NCBI GenBank assembly: GCA_030142905.1
Contig: JASJOG010000018.1
Coordinates: forward strand, 682,001 to 746,000
DNA: 64,000 nucleotides
Direction of reading: 5' to 3'
Source: Heliopora coerulea
Taxonomy: Eukaryota > Cnidaria > Anthozoa > Scleralcyonacea > Helioporidae
In this document: positions 45,170-59,400 of the stretch, one piece after another
Layout of the letters: each line of letters begins with the position of its first letter
How positions within the stretch are numbered: the first letter of the stretch is position 1
Notes under the pieces: generated by a model
Seen by the model: the letters and a program-made list of their open reading frames with translations, nothing else
Told to the model about the DNA's origin: nothing
Database searches by the model: none
Made by a program: the position numbers and the translations under genes

Positions 45170-45560
45170 GATAAATGGAGTGTGATGAAAGATTTAACGT
45201 CGCGAATGAAGGTTAACGGGCACGGTGGCCATAAGCCCCAAGTGGCTGTTCAAGCTTAACGAGCGAGGTTAAATTCTTATCACATCGTTCACACGAGTGA
45301 ACATTGATTAACCACTTTATCTCATGACTCACCCACAATGAAATCGTTTTTTTTTTTTTTTTTGAGTTTTTGCCAGTTTAAGGTCGACGAAACGTTGGTC
45401 ATTAGAAATCAAGATATTCACTCATTAGCATGGGATAACAGCTTATACTCTTTTCAATGATAAGTGGTTATCACACTTCTTTGGAAAGATTATCACACTA
45501 CTGAACACTAATGATACAATAACGGTTTTAACCCTACTGTTGAAACAATGAATCCGTGGG
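45170..45560. mobile_element. Inverted, internally deleted relative of the 39.4-41.6 kb PLE locus
   Basis: The reverse complement of 45400-45560 matches 39430-39560 (TTCATTGTTTCAACAG, TTCAGTAGTGTGATAA, GCTAATGAGTGAATATCTT). The reverse complement of 45170-45355 matches 41390-41530 (GTGAGTCATGAGATAA, GTGGTTAATCAA, TTCACTCGTGT). The 1.8 kb coding part between is absent, replaced by a poly(T) run (45345-45363) and GTCGACGAAACGTTGG. Confidence 0.75.
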
Positions 45561-45564
45561 GTGC

Positions 45565-47095
45565 CATGTGACAATTCGGCAATCTTATTGACAAACAATT
45601 GGACGTCCACTGATGTATCGTAAAACATTTCCTTGCATCTGTAATCAAACAGGTCAATTTACTAAAAGAGGGCAGCATATGTACCTTTCAGAACCAAAAT
45701 CAATACCAGACGACACTTTGAAAAAATGTAAAATAAAACATAATCCAGATAAAGTTTTTCAAGTAGCTCTTATTTGGATTATTTTTTATTTTAGGAACCA
45801 AAATGTTAAGGATACAACAGTATATTTATGAATATATTTATAAAAGCATACAATATATTTTTAACACCGAGAGTAAAAAAATACCGATTTTCACACTTAG
45901 TTCGGTTACATTAAAACATTTTCTGTTTGCTTCTAAATTTACAATTTTCTTTCTGCGATGTCACCTCGGCCTTTGCAAATTCACTAATCACCCGTTTTTC
46001 GATTCGTTTTTTATAGGTCCTGCTAATGGCAGTAACCACTATTTTTAACAGAATTGTGGGCGATTTATGAGCCCTTTCACTAAATATTTTGCACATCTAT
46101 GGACATATGGAGTTTTTTTTTTCTTTCTTTACATTGTTGGTTGCCGTTAATTATGGAAGCATTTGCTTCAAAATACCGATGGAAATTAAATGAGTATTTA
46201 ATTCATTGCTTTGCCCTAAAACATTTTGGATTGTCAAACACTCGTTTGGTATTTAAGTGTCTTGGGAATAAAGGGAAATGATATTGTTTCATTCTGCCAA
46301 ACGGACCGTTTCGGAGAATATTATGCAAAATTTATTTTTATAGTTCATTGAATATAATCCCAACCAGCAATTTCGCTCAGTGGTCGGTATCATGAACACA
46401 AGGACGCATGAATGACCCCATCATTTCAGGGACACTTTTTAGGGACCCTACAGCTATCCAGTTGTAAGTCAGTGGTGCATCCAGGCTTTTTTCGACGCTC
46501 TTTGCGCACACTTAGCCGTGCAGTTATATCATATAGGTCAGTGGACAAAAGCGTTAAATAAAATAACTTTCATCATGCACGAGCTCTTATTGGTTAATAC
46601 CCGTGTTCTGGATCATAGCATCCGAACGTGAAAAATTTCTTGCTGAAAGTTTACTGACGTTTATGTTTACGTTCTTTGGTCTTATTATTTGATGCAATGA
46701 TTGTTGTGCGTTTGAATATTGTCATACATACACTTCGTACATTTGAGTTTGTCTCTAATTGGAAGTCGATAATTTTTGGGAAAATTGCTCACGTCAATTT
46801 CTTAATGAAGTTAACTGCTTTTATCCGTTGTTACTTTATAAAAGAAATGGCAGATGGATTTTGATGCTGTGATTCAAACATGCGGGATGCTGCGACGCTG
46901 AGAAAAGCGTGCAAAAGCACGAGGCATTAAGCGAGTGTTTTGAGCTTTTCGAAAGTTGAGGAATGTCTCGAGTGTTTTTATCGCGGTATGGAAACGTTGA
47001 AATTTATTTATTTAAGCAATTAATACGCGCGCGACTCCTCAGTGTTGAACCCACGCGCCCGATTACGTCGTAGTTTCGTACGATTTTCCTTTATT
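45565..47095. other. Intergenic DNA upstream of MBOAT7
   Basis: AT-rich. The open frame at 45613-45831 has no recognised motif. No clear element. Confidence 0.5.
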
Positions 47096-47098
47096 CTG

Positions 47099-47127
47099 AT
47101 TGGTCACTTATCTTTCTGCTAACCAAT
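47099..47127 (+). promoter_or_regulatory. Paired CCAAT boxes upstream of MBOAT7
   Basis: ATTGG at 47099-47103 and CCAAT at 47123-47127 lie 75-100 bp before the MBOAT7 start codon in an otherwise TATA-poor region. Inferred promoter element; the transcription start is not known. Confidence 0.4.
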
Positions 47128-47201
47128 CATGATACGGAAGTACGGTGAACCCTGTTGACCTGTCTAATTCATACGACCAACTTCGCCGGCTCTTGAACAA
47201 G

Positions 47202-47410
47202 ATGCAAGTTAAAGACATTACTTTCTTTTGTGCACTGTTAATTTCAATACCTTTTGGTTATGTTGTAAAACAAATCAAGTCTCCAGTTCACAAGCGATTA
47301 GTTTGCACGATTGCTGGAGTTCTTTTTGTTGTATTGCTGAATGGTCTGGTCGACTTCTGGCATTCATTTATTACCATCCTTGGCACATACTGCATCTGCA
47401 AATCCTTAAG
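47202..47410 (+). CDS. MBOAT7: MBOAT7 coding exon 1
   Basis: MQVKDITFFCALLISIPFGY to KSL plus two bases of an Arg codon. Donor GTAATT at 47411. First two membrane spans. Confidence 0.95.
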
Positions 47411-50400
47411 GTAATTTAGTCAATGCCAGTACATGACTGAAATTAAATAAACATAAAATCTTAGGAAGAAGACAGCGTTACAGAGTAGTTAACTTGCTGG
47501 TTGATGTATAAATACGATTACAAGTGTAAATACAAGTACAAAGAAAGGCTGCTGCACAATGGAAATTGGGCAAATTTGTTTGTCAAGTTCTGTGTATTTT
47601 GTTAACATGCATTACAACAACACAAATATGTGAGTTTTTCTGGGTGATTGTAGTCTCTAAATTTTCCATATACTGTATATGTGCAATCTGAGTATTAATT
47701 TCGTACCTCGAACTTCATCAGAAGAAACAAAACCTTTTCTTAAGTTATTTTTCGTGAAATTTTTGTATGTTCTCAATTTGACAGGTGGTGCAACTGGATT
47801 ACGTTTCTTTGTGTATTTGGATACTTGTTCTTCTTTCGTTTGTGTGTGTATGTTGGCTTGCCCCATCCTTCACCTTATAGTGATAACGTTCAATTGTTCA
47901 TCACATTGAGAGTAAGTATTTCAGTAATCATGGTGTTTGTAGTAGTTTTTTCCTTACTGTTCTGAGGGTCTCAGATTGTTGATTCAAACGTTGACCTTTC
48001 CAAGCGTTGGCCAGGTAATAATACCTTCAGCAGCACAAATTGTCGTCATGGTGGTTAAAGACATTTGCAGTGCCGTAAAAATTCACTTCTTGAAGCTGTG
48101 AATTTGAACTTTTTCATTGCCTTTATTATGATAGTGTACTTGTGACATGGTGAATGTGTTCTGCTTCGAAAGAAAGCTAAGTAATGCAGATTAAAAGCTG
48201 TTTCTGTTTGGGACGAACAAACTGAATTATTTATCATTGGTAATTGCAAGGCTTTTCCATATAGAATGTTTGGCTGACCAATACCCTCCCCCACATACTG
48301 TGAAAAATATTTGTGCTAGTTGCACATGAAAATGCAGCAATATCTGGAGACACTCATTTCTGTCGTACACTGCATCAAACAGCCATCATGATTAGCCTTC
48401 TTGAAGGTGATAATTACACTTCCAGTGAAGGATCCAGTTTTGTAAGGTAGAGGTAGTACTATCCTAGGTAATGCTTTTGACTTTTAAATGCTGAAAATGA
48501 TCTCATAAAAGATTTCAAATGTTGAAATAATCTTGGAGGATGAATGTGACCAAACCCCCCAAAATGTTTACATCTTCTGCAAAAACAACTCTGCAAAGTT
48601 ATATCTTGCATCCCCTTTGATGAATTTGTCAATTTGTGTTTGTATAAAGAGAGCATTGCACAACTTGTCTCAGTGTGGTGTCTGTAGCATAAGGCATACA
48701 GTTATTGGCTTATCATGGAAGCCATGTTAAACAAGTCGCAGAAAAGACATTACACTGCACATTATAGTCTATGAGTATCAGATGCAGCTTTGACATAGTT
48801 GTGATGATAACTATTATTGAATCAACTTTGTTCAGTGCTTCCTGCAGTGAACATCTTGTAACGTGATATGGTAACATGATATGTTACCAAAGGTAATTTT
48901 TTATTGAGCTTATGTTGCAGCGACACATCAAGACTAAATGTACAAAAATACTATTGCATCACACCTCATACTGGGATGAACTGGATTTGTGAAAACTGGA
49001 TTGGGATAAAATGCATTCACAAGCACCTCATATAGAGGAATTGCTGTGCTCCACAGACACTACCATTGGTGGGAAAAATATTTTTCTTTAAATAAAATGT
49101 TGCATGATTTTTTTACAAAAGCTGCCTTTTATGAAATATCAAGAATAGGAAATATGTTTTGGGGCATTTTTAGGGTTCTTAAATACAAATGTTTTCCAAT
49201 GAAGTTGCTTTGTAGTCTGTAATTTTATTGTGTTTTGGTAACCAAATTTCACATAAAGGTGGTTTTTCTGCATTTCAAAACTTATGTGAGCATTAGACTT
49301 GATTATGTACGTAAGAAATTTGTAGAATGAAAATCTTTGACTGAAAATAGTTCCATTTCCAGGAAAAGTTGTCCATAAGACCAAACTAAGACCAGTTGTA
49401 TGAATTTTGGCTTGGAAACCTTTCTGCAGTAACCAGATGATTGGCACTGTTAGTGAGGTCACCATGTATAGGGCATTCCACCAGTAATTGCCAATCACAA
49501 AACAGGCTTTTTTTGAGTTAACAAACATCAAAAGAAAATCAGCTTTGGTAAATACTTCATTTGAAAGTTTAAGTTTGTGTTTTAGCCATTTGTATAATCA
49601 AGAAAGCTAGACACAAAAGATGTTAGTAAATAAACTCCAATAAACAAAAAGAGTCAGGTTACAGTAAATAACACAATGCTATGCAACATAAAAAGTTGTA
49701 GAATTAACCTTCAGTGGGAACCTGTGAGGACATCAGTGACCTAGTGAGCAATTTGGTACCCAGGTGCAAACACCACCAGCCCATCCCATTACTATTACTT
49801 CAAAAAAACAAAAGTGATGCTAATGAGGGTACAGAAAAATCCTGATTAATAAATCTTAATGGCTTTTGCAATGTTTTTATGATTTACATGAAAGAATTTT
49901 TCCATGACATCACAATTTAGCACCCCCTTATTTTGCAGTCCAGGGGTCAATTGTCTGTGGTCTGCTGCATAATTTGCCCCCCAGTGCCCTTCCTTCTGTT
50001 GCATAGAAGATAATAGGTCATCTGGGTATTTTTTCCCTAATAATGGTCAACAGCAGTTGACTGACTGTGGCTTCAATAACTTCCAGATTGTTTATAATTA
50101 ATATAATTTTGTTTATTGTATTGAGGAACTTTGTCAGCTTGGAGAGGTTGAGGGACCTACCTTCCACAAAATTGACTAGCTACTAATTTCAAGTATGGTA
50201 GTAGTAATTTTATTTTATATCCGTGGGCTTCAGGAGGCTGGAGCAATGGGGTATTTACCTCCTTTGGATTGTCCTCCAATATCAGTAGACTAATTTAGTC
50301 TGATGATTGTGTAATAATTAGGTTGAAATATCAGGGATTCACTCTGTTGTCTTTATTTAACTTGAATATCCAGTTTTCAACATGAGATTATTCAGGTTAT

Positions 50401-53400
50401 GTTTTGTATTGTATTTTTTAAACTTTCAGAGATTTTAAACTGTTTTTGGAGATTACATGTGACCAATCAATTAAACAAGGAATATGTCATCATTTTGAGT
50501 GTCAGTGCATGAATAGGTTAGGGACCAAAAAGAAATTCAAAGGGGGTAGGTAAAAACTTGTGACACCCTCAGTGATCTGCCCATCATGATGACCCTTCTT
50601 GTCCTTTCAAGTTGGTTATACAATTACATCAGTGGTACTCATACCACATACCCTCAACTTGTAGTGCCAACCTTGTACCCTTTACTTGTGCCAAGTAAAG
50701 ACCCTGGGTATGAGGTTACTTGGACTGGTCCACTGGTGGAAGGCAAGCCTGTCAACATTCAGACTTTTTTATACATAAACTGCCAGTATTTACTGGTGTG
50801 CACAGGGTACCTGTACCCCAGTTTAGCTTTTGTGTTGCTGCTGATATTTGCACCCATGTTTGACAGGCTTAGCTTCCCCTAACACATCCTCACTTGAGTA
50901 CTTGACTGGCAATTTGAGCAACATCCTGTATTATGGATTAAATTAATCCATAATACAGGGTGTTGCTTATAATTGTCAAAATCATTGTACACAAGATGCT
51001 TTTTAATAAATCAGATCTGTGGTCAGTCTGAATCTTCCTATCAATTAAAACTATATGTTCACTTGATGAATTACAGTGATTAATAATAAAATTTTAAGTT
51101 GTCTGGTTTAATTGAAATGAATAAAATCAAACCAACACTTTGCTTTTTTCTAACCCTTTTTTGATTTGACAATGGTTTAGGGATATCGGAAACTCTTATA
51201 AAAATTCGGAATAATTCCGAATGTTTTGCGATAGTTCACAGATATATGAAAGAAAGACACCTTGGCATCCAAGAAACAAGCCTATGGGCCTGGAGTTAAA
51301 TAGTATACTTTCTATATTACAGCTGAGTACAACATGTATTTGTGGTAATGAAGCTTTTTTACTTTAGATGATTGGACTTGCTTTTGAAATCCATGAAGTT
51401 TGTACCACTGAGGACCCAAGACAAGATCCGTCAAAAGAAGACGGAACATTTGCTGATGTTCATGCGAAACACTTACAAAATATGTCATTATATCATTTCT
51501 TAAGTTATGGATACTGTTACTGTGGAATATTTACCGGCCCATATTATAAATACAAAACCTACACCGATATGCTGTACCACACAAATACTAAAGATATCCC
51601 AACGGTGGACTTGGCTTTGAAGTGGCTAACATATTTACCACTATATATTGCTGGTTATGCCATATTTAGTCAATGGTTTCCAGCGTACCTCGGGAAGGAA
51701 CAGTTTCATAACCAGTCCATCCTTATTCAGATTGTTTTCCTGGCTCTAGCTGATATCCGTTTTAGGTGTAGAATTTATGTTGGTATGTACATGGCGGAAA
51801 GTAGTTGTATGACGCTATGCTTGGGAGCATATCCTGTAGAGACTTGTCCCAAGCCAGGGCGTGGTCCAACAAGAGAAAAAGATGTTGAGAAGAACAGTCA
51901 GGATGAGAAAAATACAGAATTAGTAACATCCGATAAAAAATACAGGTGCGCAGTGATTTAAGTTTTTATGATAATCTATTATCAAACCGTCTTCTTAATA
52001 TGCTCAGCGTTTCAGACCCCTTCCTCGTCTTCTACAAATATTTAAATTTGAACATTTAAGGCCAATACGAAACGACACATAAACGAAGAATTTGATTTGC
52101 ATTACGCAAACTAAATTCGACGCCAAGTTATGGACATCTTATACCCCTCGAATATAGCTCATTACAGAGCTATTAAAGCGATGATAAATCATACATTAAA
52201 TTCTACCATTACGTGCACTTTCGTCAAATATGATTCTAACAAGTTCGCGCAAACTAAATTCGACAATTTCCATTATCGTCTAAACAAGATAGTAGCATAA
52301 TAGTCTGGCCTGTGATAGTTTAAGAGCAACCCAGTTTCACTTTTCTGAAGACTCCGACTTTCGTGGGCTTTATACACTGAAGACTGACTTTTAGCGCGGT
52401 GATTTTGGTGATGCAATCAAAATGACGTGGACGGAAGTCGCAGAAAAAGTTTAAAAGTAGAACGAATGACAAGAGAAGAAGAAGGTATTGACGTTTTTCA
52501 GCGAAAGCCTTTCATCAGAGTAAAATGTAAGGTGAAATCAAAAGCCTTGGGTATTATATGTTTGAATAAGGTGGAAAAGAAATGTAACCAATCAGGTAAG
52601 TGGAAGTTAAAAAAAAATGATAATGAAGATAGAATTGCTCAGTACCAACACGGTTATTTCTGGCTCTAAATCTAATTACATTGTTCTTGCACCTGCCAAC
52701 ATCATCTATTGCACCTCTTGCGATAAATGTTGTTAGTTTTATGTCGGTGAAACGGTTCGACGTCTCTCCCCGACAAGTTTAGGAAACATCTTAACTCTGT
52801 ATTGCTGTAAAGTCCCAGTTGTGTACTTGCGGTTTTGTGCCTCGCGATTGACATCTTGGCGTATCTATTAAATTGACGAGACCGTTGAGGATAGAACTAA
52901 AGCGAATCAAACGAGGATATCTGACTGCGTAGACTATCATGGGTTTACTGCTTACTCTAGGATGACTGTTGCCACGTACAAAATCGCACCTGTAAACACT
53001 TTTGTAGGACTTTTCAGGAACAATATTGACAACCTCGACTATTTGGTTTCAGACATGACGTTCCGTGCAGTCACATCCGCCGTACGTAGTAACGACAGCC
53101 GTAAGCAGCAGACCAGGCTAGTTATTTTTAAACTTGAAACCATCCAACCTCATGGGCTTAACGAACGTGCTTTCATTAATTTTTCCCCTCACACATTGTA
53201 TATCCTGTCTTGTTTATATATTCATCACGCCCTTGTTTAACGAGCCCTCTCAAAGTCAGATTACTGATGGACGATGAGAAAAGCGAATGACTCAATTTTC
53301 ATTATCATTTTGTTTACCTTCCAATCATCTGATTGGTTACTTTCATCTCCCACCTTTTTCAAACACCCATTGTTTTCGCTTGCACCTTACATTTTACTAT

Positions 53401-56400
53401 AATGAAGGGCTTTCTCTTGAAATGTCTGTACCTTGTTCTCAAGTTTTTTGGCAGATTACTACGTTTAAATCATTTCTATTACGTTCAGAAACTGCTTATG
53501 CAGCACTCCATTTTTTATACGGTACTAAAGTAAATGGTTTGAACCTGGGAGAATCGTTACATGTTTGTGGAAGTTGATCGTCCAGGTTAGTGTAGTCTTG
53601 AGAAAGGCTGTCAAGACTACACTAAACTGGACGATCAACTTATACGGTACTACTGCGTGGAAGTCCGTCTTTAAACAACAGCCTTGCCACATACTATATG
53701 TAACTTTACCACAGAGTGCCCGCCCGCAAGGCACTGATTACCCAGTTCACCTTCACATCTCTGCCGTCAAAAGTGACTCAGTCAAACGAAGTGGAAAAGT
53801 TAGTCTCGATATTCGAACGTAGCTTGGAAACATCTTTCACTTGTAGCAATGTTGAAAACACAACATACGCCAAAGAACAACATCTTGGTCTGTGACTGCG
53901 ACTTTATTAAAGGTAGAATTAATTTTCTCACGGCGAGAGTTGTTATGAGGGGACGTCATGTTTAATCAGCTAGTAGAAAAGGCGCACTCCATTTCAGAAG
54001 ACTGCTACTGACGGATACCTGTTTTCTGCCAGAAGAAAACTTATATCGTAGGTGTAATATGACGCCGCTACTAGCTACCATGCGTGCTCCATTTTTCGGA
54101 GCACGGAGAAAAGCGCGGGAAAACTTTTCGAAAACAAAAATACCGGAGAAAATTTTTAACTGTCAACAAAGCGAGTTATTTCTTAAATGAAATACGAAAA
54201 CATAATTGATGTCTTAGAGTAGGGAACAGATTTTGAACCAACATTCAGTTGAGAAAGAAGTGTTTGAGCCGTTGGTTAACAACCAAAACAGCGAAACTGC
54301 TCGACCGACGAAACGCTTCACCTTTTTGTTCAACGAAGAAATGGATGAAATTTTATCAGAAACAACCCCTGGTGAAAACAGAAAGAACAAACTGGTTTGT
54401 AGCAACACTTAAAGGAAGGAGGAGACCATGGAGTATTGAAAGTAAACACAAGCGGTTGTGACAACAAACTGTAAACAGAAAACACAGCCCAAAAGCACTT
54501 CCTGTGGCTGACAATGCATGTAAAACGAAAAAACATTGAAATAACTGCCTGATATATTCTTTTGCTGATACATTCGTTAGTATTTATTGAGAAAAGAACT
54601 GAAGTCCGAGGCTTTCCCTTTATGGCAGTCCGTCTTGCTTTTGTATTTCATTGGCCAGTTAGCGTTCGAGATATAGAGAATACAGGTCATTATATAAAAA
54701 GACGCAGTATATCATGCGTATGCGAAATTTGGCCTCTAAATTTTTCACCTGAGAGGTTGTATGCTAGAAATTTACTGGACATAGATTTACATGAAAATGA
54801 GTGGAGAAGTTACCAAACAAATGCTTGGAGTAGGTTTCAAGCACGCAGTATCTAAGAAGATTGAAAAGCTCCGGGATATTAAGAATATTCCAAAACCACA
54901 TAGCAATCTAAACAAAAAAATTAGACTCTCTGTCTCACATAGACGTACAGATTAATCCTTAACCAGTTGGATATACTGGATATACCCGGTGGAAACAAAT
55001 GAAGGTTAGAGTATTGCAAGTGATTAAAAGTTAAGATGAAGAAATCCGTGAAATTTTATTTTGGAACTGGAGGATTTGTTCTGTAAAGCAGCGAGATGGA
55101 AATGTCCGTTCCGATCCCGTCCGTTTCAAGGAATACAATTAAATGGTTTACATTTAAAATTTTTATGTCGATAAAACATTGCGAACATGATGGTCGAATA
55201 ACCCACAGATTTTCTTATCCGAATTCAGCGACAGTAAACTTATATAAATTTTATTTATTTTTTAATTTTTGCACTTATTTGGATGTATTTAAAAAGAATT
55301 AGAATATTTTGTTGCGCAATTCAGTATTAAGGTAAGCTCACGGGTTTTCGAAGAGCTCGTATTTACCGATTCTGCAGGGCATGGAAACTCATTCCTTTGA
55401 ATTAATCCTAAATTACCATCGAAACCATGAGATTATCTGCAGCAATTATGTAGAAAGGAGTGATCTTCACGAAACAATTCTGATAAATAATTTCCCCACC
55501 AGCTTGATATCTATATGTTTATTATTGGTAACTAGACTTCTGAAGAAGGCACAAGAGCCAAACCAAAGTTGAGACAAAGCCAACATTCCAAAATATTCTA
55601 CACAAACACAAGTAGAAGAACCATGCATCAAAATAAAACTTATTCTCTTCCATGCGTTTTGGTTTCAGCCGTCCACTCGAAATATTTTAGGTGTGTTTAG
55701 TTTTAGGTCTATGTCACTGGAGTGAACCAGGCAGTATGAGTGAACGAACGGGCAAACGCAGTCAGTTTTATTATGCAATTGACTTTCGTAACCCAACTAT
55801 GACTACTGTACACTATTATAATTCAAAATTGAAATGAAAACTACAGCAACTTGAAAAAAAAAACCAGTTCGCGTTACAAAGCCAAATTTCTACAGAGAAA
55901 ATTTTCCCAGGAAGTGATTTTTGCGAAAACGTCTTGCGAAAACTTCTGCAAAGTACGCAAAGGGTTGAAACCATCTCAACTTTATAGCGACGAGAGATCT
56001 TTTCGCTGAGAAGAAAAATGAAGAGACTACGCATGCTAGGAAGTAATTTTGCTTGAAACTTGTCGCATTTTGCCGGAAATTTTTTCACATGAAATTCGCC
56101 TTGACAGATGATCCTTGCAACACTCCCCTTTGCAGTTAGAGGAAAATTGACATGGCAAAAATAGAGCCTGATGTCATGTATAATGGTCTATTTCAATGGA
56201 AGAGTTTTCGTGAAACAGCAATAAGTAAACGCAAAATAACAGTATTGTTAAAAATAGAGCGCTGCGTGAGCAGTTTCTGTGACAAGACAATAGTCTAACA
56301 ACCGTCGGTGAAACGAGGTAATAGAGAGCTTAAGCAACAAGCGTTCTTGAGCCACGGACGACTTTTCCTTTCAATAGAATTTTTAATGTCAAACAAAGAA

Positions 56401-59400
56401 AATGAATAATTTCAAATCCCAAGGGCGTCGTCGAACATGTAGAACACCGTTTTCATTGTATGCAGACGTCACTGACAGCGTTTCCACGTTCTAAAGACGA
56501 CGTCTACTCCCACAATCTCAACATCTGTCAGTTAAGTTCACCGCTGACTCTCTGATTAGACATGGTATTATCTCTCCTGGGATTTTGAGTTTATTCATCA
56601 TCTTTGCTCGCATAACATATTCTATTCAACGGCCCAAATATCGAAAACACCTGTTCATCAAATCTTCAGGTTGACGTCCGTGGCTCAAGAACGTCGGTTG
56701 CTTAAGGTCTCTTTCGACGTTGGGAACGAAAGCCGTTCATCGTAAAAAGTGAAAACTGCCTCAGCAATCTGTTTTCATTATGTAATTAACGGTACAACAA
56801 TCGTGTTTGGGCGTTACTTAAACTAAGAAGCAAAGGTGCTACAAGCTAGAATGCACAGTCATCAGAAGAGACGTGTATGGATCGTGAAACGTTAAACTTG
56901 TTTGTGGATTTCATTATTTAAACTTATATTGTACTTTATTGTAACTATTTTTGTATTGTATGTATCATTAGAAGAAACTTACTCGTAGTCTAATTCAAAT
57001 GCTGCAATATGATTGGCATTACTCAGTATAATCAGGAAATGGAAAACATCCTCCGTGTTTCCATCGAGTCGTAGAGACACGAGTGGAAGTTTGGGAGCGC
57101 GAGAATTATTGGTGGGATCATGACCTAGAAGGATGGGTATTTCAACCATTTTGAGTTCGTCTGCATGATGACTGAGTTAAAGTTTTGATAACTATGGGTT
57201 TTACTGTTGATGTGGAAAATGAGCAAGGATTGTTTATTCTTAATAATAGCATCTTCTGAACCATTGTTATAAACGGTATGTGGCATAGATGTGAGGATAA
57301 AATCAAAAAATTGGTGTACGATTTGGCGTGCTCCATTGAGGTATGGATGCACGCGGGAAGTTGTAGAGCATGAAAAAAGCGTTGCTCGGCGCGATAACTG
57401 ACCAACATTTTTTATAGATTGTTGAATACTCTCCCCCGCTTCGGAAGTGCGTCCATGTCTCAATGGAATATATTTTATGACATAGAATCAGGCACAAAAT
57501 AATGGAAAACAAGCTTAATTTTGCTGATAAGAAATTACGTAAATTAAGTCAAAAATTCGAAACATTTTTGACTGGCCGCTTTTCAAAATGTTTTTCTGCG
57601 ATTTTCCCCGTGCTTCATCGAGAAATGAAGCATGCGCAGCAGCCAATCAGAAGTAGCGTTTTATTACATATCTGTTATTAAAATAAACGGCCTGCCAGAT
57701 GAATTACTCATTTTTGTTGCTGGGACGTTTATATCTTGGCCCGCGGACAAAAACATTTGACTTTTCCTTGTAAACAGATTTCGATTATAGTATTTGTGAG
57801 AGGACACAGTATTTACGGAAATCACTGAATATTTTGATTAAATGACGAAAAACGGTAACTCTGGGCTGCCAAGCTTCACATATTGGTAAAACAGATCGGT
57901 GTTTATACACTCGTCTCAAAGAAACCCAGCTCCGAAATACACAACCACATCAACTTCTGCGTACAATTTCATTATATTAAGTCCCTTATGGAACTTCCTC
58001 CCGTTAATAATGAAGCTATAAATACTAACGTAACGCAACATATTTTCAAAAATTATAAAATAATAGACACAGCTAATCGCTGGTCCATATTATTATTCAA
58101 AGAATCGCTTGCCATCCACCGACAAAACCGGAACTCAACCGTTATACAAAAGCTTCGAAAGATTTAGTCATTCCACTAATTGACATTTAACTACTCCTTT
58201 CCTTAGAAATATCGCTGTAACATCATTAGCAGTAGCATTCCTGACGATGAATAAGACCCCGTTCACACGATGCCGGTACGAAATGAAACCGTAACGAAAT
58301 CATTACGGTTAGGCCTTGTGTTCACACGATACCGGTATGAAAAAACATGAAACTGTAATGCTAACCGTGACGATTTGAAACCGTATTGCTAACCGTAATG
58401 ATTTGAAATCGTAATGAAACTCTACCTCTACCGGCATCGTGTGAACGCCTTACCGTAATAATTTCATCACAGTTTCACGAAATTTTTTTCGCCGTCAAAA
58501 AGTAGCGGTTAAATGAAGCGAGAAAACGGGAATTTACAAACAAAAAAATAAAAATGAAGTTAGCAAATCTAATAGGTGGTTCTACTGGCGATTCTTTTGT
58601 GTTTGTCCACTGCGTTACATTTTAATTTATCTTTATTACAAAAACATCTGACGGACTACACAAAGAAACGGCGATTTTTAATATTTTTATCGCAACTTGG
58701 TACAAACAAAAACAAAGGAAAAAAGAAAAAGGCGACGACGACGGCGATTTTGGACACGACCAAGACACTTCCTCATCGATCCAAGCAAAGTTTCAGACCG
58801 ATTCGTCTGATGTTTTTTGTTTTCTCGTCGGAGGCGTGCTGGCATACTGATTAAGGTGGTCTTATACAAAAAAAAAGGAAATTTTTCACTTTTTTACAAA
58901 GTGGAAGTTTATATGCATCTAGTGAGAGGGAGGGTTGGCCAGACCAAAAATACACTATTTACAGTAGAGTGGTTGTCATGGTTACCAAGCTAAGTTACCC
59001 CCACGGGGAAAAAATGGGGTTAAATTTCAAACACGATAACTAAAGAACTAATGGTGATATGGGTCTGGAATAACTTTTAATTAAACACTTATTATATTAC
59101 CTAGGAGATGAACCAAAATCATTAATCTGCTATTTAAAAGGTAGCTATAATCAGCGATTAACCTTTTCAATGTGGCCAGTATGATGAGCTGTTTGACTTA
59201 AGAGTAAATTATTTCATGATTATGCAGCAGAATTAGATTCTTTTGGTTCATCTCCTGGCTACATGCATATTTTATAATTCCTGAAATTACATAGTAATTG
59301 CTTACATATTCTTTGAGAGACCTTGCATGAAATATTGGTAATCGGCCGACTTTGTTAAGTTGAGAAAAACAGCTTTAAAGTAAGACATCCTGTTTGTTAC

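Noticed and set aside
50586..50882. 98-codon membrane-like frame in MBOAT7 intron 2
   Set aside because: No MBOAT7 counterpart, no splice sites keeping phase, and the five exons already give the full family length.
57125..57512. Overlapping reverse-strand frames near 57.1-57.5 kb
   Set aside because: Two overlapping frames without any recognised domain; no splice evidence.
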